From DYRB01 sp963802205 (GTDB lineage Bacteria; Pseudomonadota; Gammaproteobacteria; Chromatiales; Chromatiaceae), in contig CAWDHW010000006.1 of assembly GCA_963802205.1 (NCBI GenBank), positions 124,001 to 188,000 of the forward strand: a stretch of 64,000 nt of DNA, written 5' to 3'. Each line of letters starts with the position of its first letter. The stretch's first letter is position 1. Both the position numbers and the translations under genes were made by a program. The notes under the pieces were generated by a model. The model searched no databases, was not told the DNA's origin, and saw nothing but the letters and a program-made list of their open reading frames with translations. Positions 56,518 to 64,000 of this stretch are shown piece after piece.

Positions 56518-57528
56518 TCAGATGTAGCCTTGCGGGTTGTCGCTTTGCCAACGCCAGGCGTCGCGGACCATGGCCTCGATTCCCAACTCCGCCCGCCAGC
56601 CCAATTCCGCAGCGGCCAGGGCCGGGTCTGCGTAATAGATGGCGATGTCCCCTGGCCGTCGCGCCATGATCCGGTAGGGCACGGTGCGGCCGCTGATCTG
56701 CTCGAAGGCCCGAACCATCTCCAGGACACTGTAGCCGCGCCCGGTTCCCAGGTTGTAGACCGCCACGCCGGGCCCGCGTCCGGGGCGCTCCAGGGCCTTG
56801 AGGTGCCCGCGCGCCAGATCGACCACATGAATGTAATCGCGTACGCCCGTCCCGTCCGGGGTCGGGTAGTCGTTGCCGAAGACCTTGAGTACCGCCTGCC
56901 GGCCCACCGCCACCTGGGCGACGCAGGGCATGAGGTTGTTCGGAATGCCGCAGGGATCCTCGCCGATGCGCCCGCTGGGGTGGGCACCCACCGGGTTGAA
57001 ATAGCGCAACAGGTCCACGGACCAGGACCCGTCGGAGGCGCACAGATCGCCCAGGATCTCCTCCACCATGAGCTTGGACCGCCCGTAGGGATTGGCCGCG
57101 GAGAGCGGAAAGCCCTCGCGGATGGGGACCGTCGCCGGATCCCCGTAGACCGTAGCCGATGAGCTGAAGACCAGGCGACGCACACCGGCCGACGCCATGG
57201 CCTGGCATAGGGTCAGAGTCCCGCCGACGTTGTTGCTGTAGTAGTCCAGGGGGATCTGGGTGGACTCCCCTACGGCCTTGAGCCCGGCGAAGTGGATCAC
57301 GGCATCGATGGCAGGCCCCCGGAAGACCGCATCCAGGGCCGCACGGTCGCGCAGATCCGCCTGGATCAGGGGCACCGGCCTCCCTGTGAGCTGCCCAACC
57401 CGGCGCAGGGACTCGTCCTTGCTGTTGCAGAGATTGTCCACCACGACCACCTCATGGCCAGCCTCCAGCAGTTCGAGGCAGGTATGACTGCCGATATAGC
57501 CAGCACCACCCGTCACCAATACCCGCAT
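56518..57528 (-). CDS. galE: UDP-glucose 4-epimerase GalE
   Basis: GalE interconverts UDP-glucose and UDP-galactose with bound NAD. The 336-residue SDR protein has VTGGAGYIGSHTCLELL, the Ser/Tyr/Lys set (FSSSATVYGD, NPYGRSKLMVEE) and VRDYIHVVDLARGHLKAL. ATG 57528 is preferred to ATG 57549. It is convergent with trmO and divergent from the glycine riboswitch. Confidence 0.95.
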   Translation of the reverse strand: MRVLVTGGAGYIGSHTCLELLEAGHEVVVVDNLCNSKDESLRRVGQLTGRPVPLIQADLRDRAALDAVFRGPAIDAVIHFAGLKAVGESTQIPLDYYSNNVGGTLTLCQAMASAGVRRLVFSSSATVYGDPATVPIREGFPLSAANPYGRSKLMVEEILGDLCASDGSWSVDLLRYFNPVGAHPSGRIGEDPCGIPNNLMPCVAQVAVGRQAVLKVFGNDYPTPDGTGVRDYIHVVDLARGHLKALERPGRGPGVAVYNLGTGRGYSVLEMVRAFEQISGRTVPYRIMARRPGDIAIYYADPALAAAELGWRAELGIEAMVRDAWRWQSDNPQGYI

Positions 57529-57684
57529 GCCTACCCCCCGCTGACCCAAAAACCCGAGGTGGGCGAGTGTAACGGCTCACAAGCCGGGCGCAATCCCGGT
57601 AACAGGGGGGCGGCAACAGGGGGCGGGTTTGGCCCGACACCATCGTCGTTCGCCAACCTGCCCGGGGCCCGGCCCGCCGCGAGG

Positions 57685-57713
57685 TTGGCAAGTGCGGGAC
57701 CGGCGGTTATAGT
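57685..57713 (+). promoter_or_regulatory. Sigma-70 promoter of the glycine cleavage operon
   Basis: TTGGCA (57685-57690), 17 bases, TATAGT (57708-57713), a near-consensus promoter immediately before the riboswitch. Transcription would start near 57720. From 57529 to 57684 nothing else was seen except a short GC-rich tandem (AACAGGGGGCGG twice-like at 57601-57622). Confidence 0.75.
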
Positions 57714-57730
57714 CGCAGCTCGGCAGCCGC

Positions 57731-57903
57731 CCTGGGGGAGAGACCGGTCATAGACCGGCGCCGAAGGCGCAACCCCGCCCGGAATCGCTCAGGCACCAGG
57801 ACCGCAGGGCAAAAGGCCGACTCTGGAGAGTGGTCGCGCAAGCGACCCACCGATGGGGCAGCCGCGCTTACAGCGCGGCAAACTCTCAGGTATTCAAGAC
57901 AGA
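57731..57903 (+). promoter_or_regulatory. Tandem glycine riboswitch
   Basis: Aptamer 1 (about 57731-57812) has GGGGGAGAGACCGG, CGCCGAAGGCGCAA and GCTCAGGCACCAGGACCGC. Aptamer 2 (about 57817-57903) has CTGGAGAGTGG, CCACCGATGGGGCAGCC, AACTCTCAGG and AGACAGAG. These are the conserved strands of the glycine aptamer, in the usual tandem with a short AAAAGGCC-type linker. It is upstream of gcvT and followed by a terminator hairpin, so glycine probably turns the operon on. Confidence 0.93.
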
Positions 57904-57947
57904 GGGGCGGTGCCCGGGTCCTTGGGGCCACGGGCGCCGCCCCTTTT
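57904..57947 (+). terminator. Riboswitch expression platform: intrinsic terminator
   Basis: GGGGCGG (57904-57910) pairs with CCGCCCC (57937-57943), extended by inner GCCCG/CGGGC, followed by TTTT (57944-57947). It directly abuts aptamer 2, so glycine binding could prevent its formation by holding the 5' arm. Confidence 0.85.
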
Positions 57948-58013
57948 GTGTCTGGGCCTTACCCGGCACGTTGGGGCAGACCCACTTACACTGGACAAAG
58001 CCCCGGAGGGCCC

Positions 58014-59126
58014 ATGGGACTTCAGACACCCCTCTTCGCCGAGCATGAACGCCTCAAGGCACGCATCGTCCCCTTCGGCGGCTGGGATATGCCCCTGCAC
58101 TACGGTTCCCAGATCGAGGAGCATCATGCGGTGCGCCGCGACGCAGGGATCTTCGATGTCTCCCACATGCGTGTGGTGGACCTGGAGGGTCCGGCGGCTC
58201 AGGGCTTCCTGCGCGGCTTGCTGGCCAACGACGTGGCCCGCCTTCAGGCCCGGGGCAAGGCCCTGTACAGTTGCATGCTCAACCCCGGGGGCGGGGTGAT
58301 CGACGACCTCATCGTCTATCTGCGTGATGCGCCCGAGTCCCCGACCCGCTATCGCCTGGTGGTCAACGCCGGCACCGCGGACAAAGACCTGGCCTGGATG
58401 CGCGAGCGCGCCCTCGGGCTCGACCTTCGGATCACCCCTCGCACGGATCTCGCCATGATCGCGGCCCAGGGCCCCCAGGCCAGGGCGAAGGCGGCCCAAT
58501 CCCTGCCAGAGTCCCTGCGTGCCCCGGCCCAGGCCCTGGAGCCCTTCTTCGCCGCGGAGGACGCGGATTGGTTCGTCGCCCGTACCGGCTACACCGGTGA
58601 GGACGGGTTCGAGCTGATGCTCCCCGCCCCCCAGGCCCCGGCCCTTTGGCGTGCCCTGGTCGAGGCGGGCCTGACCCCCTGCGGCTTGGGGGCGCGCGAC
58701 ACCCTGCGCCTGGAGGCCGGGATGAACCTCTACGGTCAGGACATGGACGAGGGTGTCGGCCCCCTGGAGAGCGGCCTGGCCTGGACCGTCGCCTTCGATC
58801 CCGCCGAGCGCGAATTCGTCGGCCGGGCGGTCCTGGAGACCCAGCGCGGTCGCCCCGATCTACGTCGCTTCGTGGGGCTGGTCATGGAGGGCCGCGGGGT
58901 CCTGCGCGGGCATCAGAAGGTCTACGCCGGGGACCGGGAGGTCGGGGAGATCACCTCCGGTGGCTTTTCCCCAACCCTGGAGCGATCCATCGCCTTGGCC
59001 CGCGTCGCCGCCGATGCCGGCTCCGAGCTGACCGTGGACATCCGCGGGCGCCGGGAGCCGGTGCGCCGGGTCAAGACCACCTTCGTCCGCCACGGCCAGG
59101 CGGTCAGCCAGGAAAGCGCTGATTAA
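58014..59126 (+). CDS. gcvT: Glycine cleavage system T protein (aminomethyltransferase)
   Basis: GcvT moves the C1 unit from the lipoyl arm of H protein to tetrahydrofolate, releasing ammonia. ATG 58014 with GGAGGG upstream gives 370 residues: FGGWDMPLHYGSQIEEHHAV, FDVSHM, GYTGEDGFELM and RDTLRLEAGMNLYGQDMDE. The last codons and stop (SQESAD, TAA) come from the inserted multi-hairpin repeat, so the original end has been replaced. Confidence 0.96.
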   Translation: MGLQTPLFAEHERLKARIVPFGGWDMPLHYGSQIEEHHAVRRDAGIFDVSHMRVVDLEGPAAQGFLRGLLANDVARLQARGKALYSCMLNPGGGVIDDLIVYLRDAPESPTRYRLVVNAGTADKDLAWMRERALGLDLRITPRTDLAMIAAQGPQARAKAAQSLPESLRAPAQALEPFFAAEDADWFVARTGYTGEDGFELMLPAPQAPALWRALVEAGLTPCGLGARDTLRLEAGMNLYGQDMDEGVGPLESGLAWTVAFDPAEREFVGRAVLETQRGRPDLRRFVGLVMEGRGVLRGHQKVYAGDREVGEITSGGFSPTLERSIALARVAADAGSELTVDIRGRREPVRRVKTTFVRHGQAVSQESAD

Positions 59127-59207
59127 AGCGCTTCCCGGCGCCCCGGGAGTCGCGCCTCGCGGGGCGCGAGCTGATTAAAGCCAAGGATGGCTTTAATCAG
59201 CGTCTCC
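59111..59207. repeat. Modular multi-hairpin element, copy 2 (short form), overlapping the gcvT stop
   Basis: Same borders as copy 1 but only three hairpins: AGCGCT-GATTAA-AGCGCT at 59111-59136, GCGCCCCG/CGGGGCGC at 59138-59167 and the 13-bp GCTGATTAAAGCC/GGCTTTAATCAGC stem at 59170-59201. The middle stem differs from copy 1 on both arms yet still pairs, a sign of conserved structure. The TAA of GATTAA is the gcvT stop codon. Confidence 0.88.
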
Positions 59208-59310
59208 CTAGGGGCCGGCCGTTTCCTGCACTGCACAAGCGGTTGCCAGGGTGCGAGAATGCCGCGCCTCAGCCCCTTTAACCTACGCCATCGACATTGG
59301 GAGAGACCCC

Positions 59311-59700
59311 ATGAGCAGCATCCCAGCGGAACTCCGTTACAGCCCAAGCCACGAGTGGATCCAGGACAACGGAGACGGGACCGTGACCGTCGGCATCACT
59401 GACCACGCCCAGGAGGCCCTGGGGGACCTGGTCTTCGTGGAACTCCCGGAGGTCGGTCGCACCCTCGCGGCGGAGGAGACCTGCGCCGTGGTGGAGTCGG
59501 TAAAGGCCGCCTCGGACATTTACAGCCCGCTGGCCGGCCAGGTCATCGAGGTCAACACCGCCCTCACCGACGGCCCCGAGACCATCAACACCGATCCCTA
59601 TGGGGAGGGCTGGATCTTCAAGTTGCGCCTGGCCAACGCCGGCGACTTGAGCGCCCTGCTAGATGCCGACGGCTACGCCGCGGTCGCTGAGGAACACTAG
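59311..59700 (+). CDS. gcvH: Glycine cleavage system H protein
   Basis: GcvH carries the lipoyl arm between the P, T and L proteins. The 129-residue product has YSPSHEWIQDNGDGTVTVGI and the lipoylation lysine in VVESVKAASD. ATG 59311 has GGGAGAG upstream; an in-frame upstream start is rejected. gcvPA begins seven bases after its stop. Confidence 0.97.
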   Translation: MSSIPAELRYSPSHEWIQDNGDGTVTVGITDHAQEALGDLVFVELPEVGRTLAAEETCAVVESVKAASDIYSPLAGQVIEVNTALTDGPETINTDPYGEGWIFKLRLANAGDLSALLDADGYAAVAEEH

Positions 59701-59706
59701 CTCGCC

Positions 59707-61110
59707 ATGCCGTTCATACCGCACACGCAAGACGATGTGGCCGCCATGCTGGCGACCATTGGGGCCGATACTATCGAGGACCTGTTCGACGAGATTCCCG
59801 AGGGTCTGCGGGCAGAGACCCTGGGAGCGGTTCCGCCGGCGCTCGCTGAGATGGAGGTTGCCCGCCTGATGCAGGGTCTGGCCGCGGCCGACGGGGCGCC
59901 CCTGTGCTTCATCGGTGCGGGGGCCTACGACCACCACATCCCGGCGGCGGTCTGGCAGATTGCCTCCCGCGGCGAGTTTTACAGTGCCTATACGCCGTAC
60001 CAGGCCGAGGCGAGCCAGGGGACCCTCCAGCTTCTGTACGAATTCCAGTCCATGATGACGGCCCTGACCGGGCTCGACGTCGCCAACGCCTCGCTCTATG
60101 ACGGGGCCTCGGCCCTGGCCGAGGCGGTCCTCATGGCGGTGCGCGCCAACCGCAGGGCCGAGTCCCGCCGGGTCCTGATCCCGCGCGCCCTGCACCCGGT
60201 CTATCGGCGAGTCGTGCAGAGCATCGTGCACCTGCAAGGCATCGAACTGGTCGAGGTTGCCTTCGACCGGGACAGCGGCCAAACCCCTGTCGAGCAGGCC
60301 CAGGCCGCCGCGGGCACCTCGGGCTTCGCGGCCCTGGTCATCGCCCAACCCAATTTCTTCGGCATCCTGGAGGAGGTCTCGGCCCTCACCGACTGGGCCC
60401 AGGCCCAAGGGGCACTGGTCATCGGTGTGGTCAATCCGGTAGCCCTGGCCTTGTTGACACCCCCGGGCGACTGGGGCCGCCTTGGTGTGGACATCGCCTG
60501 CGGCGAGGGCCAGCCGCTCGGCATCCCGATGGCCTCCGGCGGACCCTATCTGGGCTTCCTGTGCTGCAAACAGGCCCTGGTGCGGCAACTGCCCGGGCGC
60601 ATCGTGGGGCGTACCCTGGACCTCGACGGCAAGCCCGGCTTCACCCTGACCCTCCAGGCCCGGGAGCAGCACATCCGCCGTTCCAAGGCGACATCCAACA
60701 TCTGTACCAATCAGGGCCTGCTGGTCACCGCCGCAACCATCCACATGGCCCTGGTGGGGGCCGAGGGCCTGGCGCGTGTGGCCAGCGCCTGTCACGCCAA
60801 CACCATCGAGTTGAGCCGGCGGCTATGCGCCATCCCTGGCGTGGAACCCCTGTTCTCCGGCCCCATTTTCCACGAGCAGGCGCTTCGGCTGCCGGCCCCG
60901 GCCGCGGACTTGCTACGCTCCCTGGCGGCCCACAACATCCTCGGTGGCCACGACCTTGGGCTCGACTACCCGGAACTGGACCCGGCCCTGCTGGTTTGTG
61001 CCACAGAACAACGTACCGAGGGAGACATGGATGAGTTTGTCGCCAAACTCACCCGGATCATTGCTACCCGCACCCAGGCGCGTTGCCCGGTGGAACCGAA
61101 ATTCTCGTAA
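59707..61110 (+). CDS. gcvPA: Glycine dehydrogenase (decarboxylating) subunit 1, GcvPA
   Basis: The P-protein decarboxylates glycine with PLP; here it is split in two. The 467-residue alpha subunit has MPFIPHTQDDVAAMLATIG, CFIGAGAYDHHIPA, YTPYQAEASQGTLQLLYEFQ and SNICTNQGL. It lacks the PLP lysine, which is in GcvPB, encoded after the intervening tpx gene. Confidence 0.96.
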   Translation: MPFIPHTQDDVAAMLATIGADTIEDLFDEIPEGLRAETLGAVPPALAEMEVARLMQGLAAADGAPLCFIGAGAYDHHIPAAVWQIASRGEFYSAYTPYQAEASQGTLQLLYEFQSMMTALTGLDVANASLYDGASALAEAVLMAVRANRRAESRRVLIPRALHPVYRRVVQSIVHLQGIELVEVAFDRDSGQTPVEQAQAAAGTSGFAALVIAQPNFFGILEEVSALTDWAQAQGALVIGVVNPVALALLTPPGDWGRLGVDIACGEGQPLGIPMASGGPYLGFLCCKQALVRQLPGRIVGRTLDLDGKPGFTLTLQAREQHIRRSKATSNICTNQGLLVTAATIHMALVGAEGLARVASACHANTIELSRRLCAIPGVEPLFSGPIFHEQALRLPAPAADLLRSLAAHNILGGHDLGLDYPELDPALLVCATEQRTEGDMDEFVAKLTRIIATRTQARCPVEPKFS

Positions 61111-61154
61111 GTGGCATGTGGTTAGTGCGTAGAACGTCGAGACAAGCCACTAAC

Positions 61155-61177
61155 CCCAAACCCAAACCCAAACCCAA
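61155..61177. repeat. Short CCCAAA tract
   Basis: CCCAAA repeats three times plus a partial unit, flanked by AACC/ACTCCTAACC. It is low-complexity sequence in the 99-base gcvPA-tpx gap and is probably of no special function. Confidence 0.6.
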
Positions 61178-61209
61178 TCTCTAACTCCTAACCCCTTCCG
61201 GAGACTGCC

Positions 61210-61710
61210 ATGGCCCAAACCGCCCTCAAAGGTACCCCCGTCAACCTCGCCGGCGAGCTGCCCGCCGTCGGCGCTACCGCCCCGGGATTCAAGCTGGTCG
61301 CCGGGGACTTAAGCGACGTCACCCTGGACAACTACATCGGCAAGAAGAAGCTGCTCAACATTGTCCCGAGCCTCGACACCGGCGTTTGCGCCACCTCCAC
61401 CAAGCGCTTCAATGCCGCCATGGCCGGCAAGACCGATGCGGTGGCCCTGGTCATCTCCGCCGACCTGCCCTTTGCCTCCAGCCGCTTCTGCACCGATGAG
61501 GGCATCACCAACGTCGTCAATCTGTCCATGATGCGCTCGCGCAACTTCGGCAAGGATTACGGGGTCTTGATCACCGACGGGCCGCTCGCCGGGATCACCG
61601 CCCGCGCCGTGGTGGTGTTGGGCGCGGACAACAAGGTCCTCTACACCGAACTGGTTCCAGAGATCACCCAGGAGCCCAACTACGACGCGGCCCTGGCCGC
61701 CCTGGGCTAA
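61210..61710 (+). CDS. tpx: Thiol peroxidase Tpx
   Basis: Tpx is an atypical two-cysteine peroxiredoxin reducing lipid and hydrogen peroxides with thioredoxin. The 166-residue protein has the peroxidatic Cys60 (SLDTGVCATSTKRF) and resolving Cys94 (SSRFCTD), matching E. coli Cys61/Cys95. It interrupts the gcvPA-gcvPB pair, so it is likely transcribed with the glycine cleavage genes. Confidence 0.96.
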   Translation: MAQTALKGTPVNLAGELPAVGATAPGFKLVAGDLSDVTLDNYIGKKKLLNIVPSLDTGVCATSTKRFNAAMAGKTDAVALVISADLPFASSRFCTDEGITNVVNLSMMRSRNFGKDYGVLITDGPLAGITARAVVVLGADNKVLYTELVPEITQEPNYDAALAALG

Positions 61711-61772
61711 GCCCGGTCTGCGGTGGGCAGCCTGCCCACCGTCCGTCCCACATTGGCCGACAGACGCACACC

Positions 61773-63246
61773 ATGCTGATCCACGAGCAATCCCGCCCCG
61801 GTCGCCGCGCTACAGCCCAGGCCCCCCTGGCCGCGACCACCGCTGGCCGACATCCCCCAGCACCTGCGCCGCAAGGCCCCGCCGGCCCTGCCGGAGGTCT
61901 CCGAGCTTCAGGTAGTGCGCCATTACACGCGGCTGTCGCAGAAGAACTTCTCCATCGACACCCAGTTCTATCCCCTGGGCTCCTGCACCATGAAGTACAA
62001 CCCCAGGGCCTGTAATACCCTGGCCATGCTGCCCGGCTTCCTCGCCCGGCACCCCCTGGCACCGGCGAGTCACGGCCAAGGTATCCTGGCGTGCCTTTAC
62101 GACTTGCAGGAGATCCTGAAGGGCGTCACCGGGATGCACGCCGTATCCCTCGCACCCGCCGCCGGGGCCCAGGGCGAGTTCGCCGGGGTGGCCATGATCC
62201 ACGCCTACCACCAGGCCCGCGGCGATACCGCCCGCACCGAGATCCTGGTGCCCGAGGCAGCCCACGGCACCAACCCGGCATCCGCCGTCATGGCCGGTTT
62301 CAGCGTGCGCGAGATCCCCACGGGCCCGGACGGGGACGTGGACATCGAGGCCCTGAAACGTGTCCTGGGGCCCCAAACCGCCGGGATCATGCTGACAAAT
62401 CCGAGCACCGTCGGGGTCTTCGACCGCGGCATCCAGGAGATCGCGGCCAGCGTTCACCAGGTCGGCGGCCTGCTCTATTACGATGGAGCCAACCTCAACG
62501 CCATCCTGGGCAAGGTCCGCCCGGGGGACATGGGCTTCGATGTCATCCACATGAACCTGCACAAGACCTTCTCCACCCCCCACGGCGGCGGCGGCCCCGG
62601 TGCGGGCCCGGTGGGGGTCTCGGCGCGCCTGGAGCCCTACCTCCCGGTCCCCCTGGTAGCCTTCGACGGTCACGACTACGCCTGGCTCACGGAGCGCGAG
62701 CGCCCGGACAGCATCGGCCGCCTGACCGCCTTTGGCGGCAACATCGGTATTCTGCTGCGCGCCTACATCTATGCCCGGATGCTGGGTGCCGACGGCATGC
62801 GCCGCGTCGCCGAGTACGCGACCCTCAACGCCAATTACCTGATGGAGCGCCTCACCCAGGCCGGTTTCGAGGCCGCCTACCCGGGGCGACGGGCCAGCCA
62901 TGAATTTATCCTGACGCTGCGCCGGGAGGCCAAAGATTTTGGCTGCAACGCCATGGACTTCGCCAAGCGCCTGCTCGACTACGGCTTCCATGCCCCGACT
63001 ACCTACTTTCCCCTGCTGGTCCCGGAGTGTCTGCTGATCGAGCCCACCGAAAGCGAGGCCAAGGAGGACCTCGACGGATTCGTCGCGGCCCTGACGGCTA
63101 TCCGGCACGAGGCCCAGGAGGCCCCAGAGCGCCTCAAGACCGCCCCCCACAACCTGCCGGTGCGCCGCCTCGACGATGTCCGCGCGGCGCGGCAACTGGA
63201 CCTGGCCTGGCGCCCGGTGGTCGGGGACAATCCCGCCGATGGCTAA
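61773..63246 (+). CDS. gcvPB: Glycine dehydrogenase (decarboxylating) subunit 2, GcvPB, +1 frameshift
   Basis: From ATG 61773 the start reads MLIHEQSRPGRRA and LAATTAG; at 61847-61848 (GGCC) one extra C shifts the frame by +1, and the main frame goes on IPQHLRRKAPPALPEVSELQ and VVRHYTRLSQKNFSIDTQF. The repaired protein has 490 residues. The PLP lysine is in HMNLHKTFSTPHGGGGPG. As given the first 25 codons are out of frame; since gcvT, gcvH and gcvPA are intact, a sequence error is the simplest reading. dgkA overlaps its end. Confidence 0.92.
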
Positions 63247-63610
63247 TCAGGAGGCCCGCGGCTGGCAGCGCCTGGTCAACGCCGCGCGCTTTTCCATCCG
63301 CGGCTTTCGCGCCTGTTTCCGGTTGGAGGAGGCCTTTCGGTTGGAGGTCTTCCTGCTGTTGCCATTGTTGCCACTGGCCCTGTGGCTGGGGGAGACCCCG
63401 GTGGAGCGGGCCCTGCTGGTGGGGAGCCTGTTGCTGGTACCCATCGTCGAACTGCTCAATTCCGCCATCGAGGCCAACGTGGACCGCGTCGGCCTGGAGC
63501 GCCACGAGCTGTCCGCCCGGGCCAAGGACATCGCCTCGGCGGCGGTCTCCTCCAGCATCGGCTATGCGCTCGTGGTCTGGGGGATTCTCCTGATACCCAG
63601 GTGGCTGTAA
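63239..63610 (+). CDS. dgkA: Diacylglycerol kinase DgkA
   Basis: DgkA recycles diacylglycerol to phosphatidic acid in the inner membrane. ATG 63239 overlaps the gcvPB stop by eight bases and gives 123 residues, the family length. The three membrane helices and the active-site segment VELLNSAIEANVDRVGLERH, with AKDIASAAVS, are present. Confidence 0.95.
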   Translation: MANQEARGWQRLVNAARFSIRGFRACFRLEEAFRLEVFLLLPLLPLALWLGETPVERALLVGSLLLVPIVELLNSAIEANVDRVGLERHELSARAKDIASAAVSSSIGYALVVWGILLIPRWL

Positions 63611-63680
63611 GGGCGAGGCTGGCGGCGCCGCAGGGTCGTCCGGGGAGCGCGTGACGCTCAGGTGGAGTCAGGTGCCAGGT

Positions 63681-63717
63681 GTCGGGTTAGGCGCTTCGCT
63701 CAACTGCCGACCTACAG
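63681..63717. repeat. Imperfect palindromic repeat related to the one after pdxJ
   Basis: GTCGGGTTAGGCGCTTCGCT followed by CAACTGCCGACCTACA forms an imperfect GTCGG/CCGAC hairpin. Its tail GCCGACCTACA is the same as at 2646-2656. The rest of the dgkA-moaB gap shows nothing. Confidence 0.55.
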
Positions 63718-63777
63718 ACTCCGAACGGCCAATTGCCAACGAACAACCAATCGCCCAGCACCCGAGAGGCCCACTCC

Positions 63778-64000
63778 ATGACCGAGCACTTCCACGATAC
63801 CGGCTTCATCCCGCTGAACGTCGCCGTGCTGACGGTCTCCGACAGCCGCAGCCTGGCGGAGGACGGCTCCGGCGACACCCTTCAGGCCCGTGCCGAGGCC
63901 GCCGGGCATTGCGTCGTCGCTCGGGAGATCGTCCGCGACGACGTGTACCAACTGCGCGCCGTCATCTCGCGCTGGATCGCCGACCCCAAGGTCCAGGTGG
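63778..64000 (+). CDS. moaB: Molybdenum cofactor biosynthesis protein MoaB, 3' end cut by the window
   Basis: The 74 visible codons (MTEHFHDTGFIPLNVAVLTV, SDSRSLAEDGSGDTLQARAE) match MoaB/Mog-type molybdopterin adenylyltransferase-like proteins, which take part in molybdenum or tungsten cofactor assembly. SDSR and the following GD-rich loop are family features. The remainder lies outside the window. Confidence 0.9.
   Translation, partial: MTEHFHDTGFIPLNVAVLTVSDSRSLAEDGSGDTLQARAEAAGHCVVAREIVRDDVYQLRAVISRWIADPKVQV

Noticed and set aside
61150..61180. CCCAAA repeats looking like telomeric DNA
   Set aside because: Only three and a half units in a bacterial operon gap; low-complexity sequence is enough to explain it.

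Overview
The window looks like high-GC chromosomal DNA of a gammaproteobacterium. Several gene orders are typical of that class: era-recO-pdxJ, carAB-greA, nadD-rsfS, prmA...dusB-fis-purH-purD, lptD-surA-pdxA with amgK divergent, and apaG-apaH facing folA. The overall make-up (split glycine decarboxylase, lipopolysaccharide genes, high GC, many palindromic intergenic repeats) would suit a purple sulfur bacterium or relative (Chromatiales). That last step is inference: no photosynthesis or sulfur-oxidation gene lies in the window.

Layout. 1-8.6 kb: era (5' cut), recO, pdxJ, a divergent metA, two overlapping membrane-type GTPase genes, ogt and xerD. 8.6-10.9 kb: a small island of toxin-antitoxin and defence genes and remnants (Rpn-type nuclease scrap, hicAB, DNA methyltransferase scrap, DUF433/DUF5615 pair, AbiEi scrap). 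11.0-12.3 kb: yajQ and dsbC. 12.7-19.3 kb: two large carbohydrate-active enzyme genes, each with one +1 frameshift. 19.3-30.5 kb: an accessory segment with phosphoketolase and CYTH remnants, a potassium channel, a CYTH-exopolyphosphatase fusion (frameshifted), a second CYTH protein, a multi-pass membrane protein, a coiled-coil protein, an outer-membrane protein whose start is an IS21-like end, a patatin lipoprotein and a SulP transporter. 30.8-40 kb: cnoX, carA, carB, greA, nadD, rsfS, a WYL regulator and folA. 40-50 kb: apaH, apaG, a 53-residue membrane protein coupled to a Gfo/Idh oxidoreductase, pdxA (frameshifted), surA, lptD, amgK and purD. 50-57.5 kb: lpxA-like, purH, fis, dusB, a DUF3426 protein, prmA, trmO, galE. 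57.6-63.6 kb: a tandem glycine riboswitch with its own promoter and terminator, then gcvT, gcvH, gcvPA, tpx, gcvPB (frameshifted), dgkA; moaB runs off the right end.

The most unusual signals are non-coding. A modular element made of consecutive perfect hairpins occurs twice: once between recO and pdxJ with five hairpins, and once at the end of gcvT with three, where it supplies the stop codon. A 60-bp hairpin-bearing sequence stands as an inverted pair on both sides of rsfS. The hicAB promoter has a perfect operator over its -10 box, and its predicted transcript would start past the hicA ribosome-binding site.

Five genes carry one extra base, each explainable as one extra G or C in a short GG/CC/GGG run. 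Two of them (pdxA, gcvPB) are housekeeping genes. Sequencing or assembly error is therefore a serious alternative to gene decay. No tRNA, rRNA, CRISPR array or complete insertion sequence was seen.
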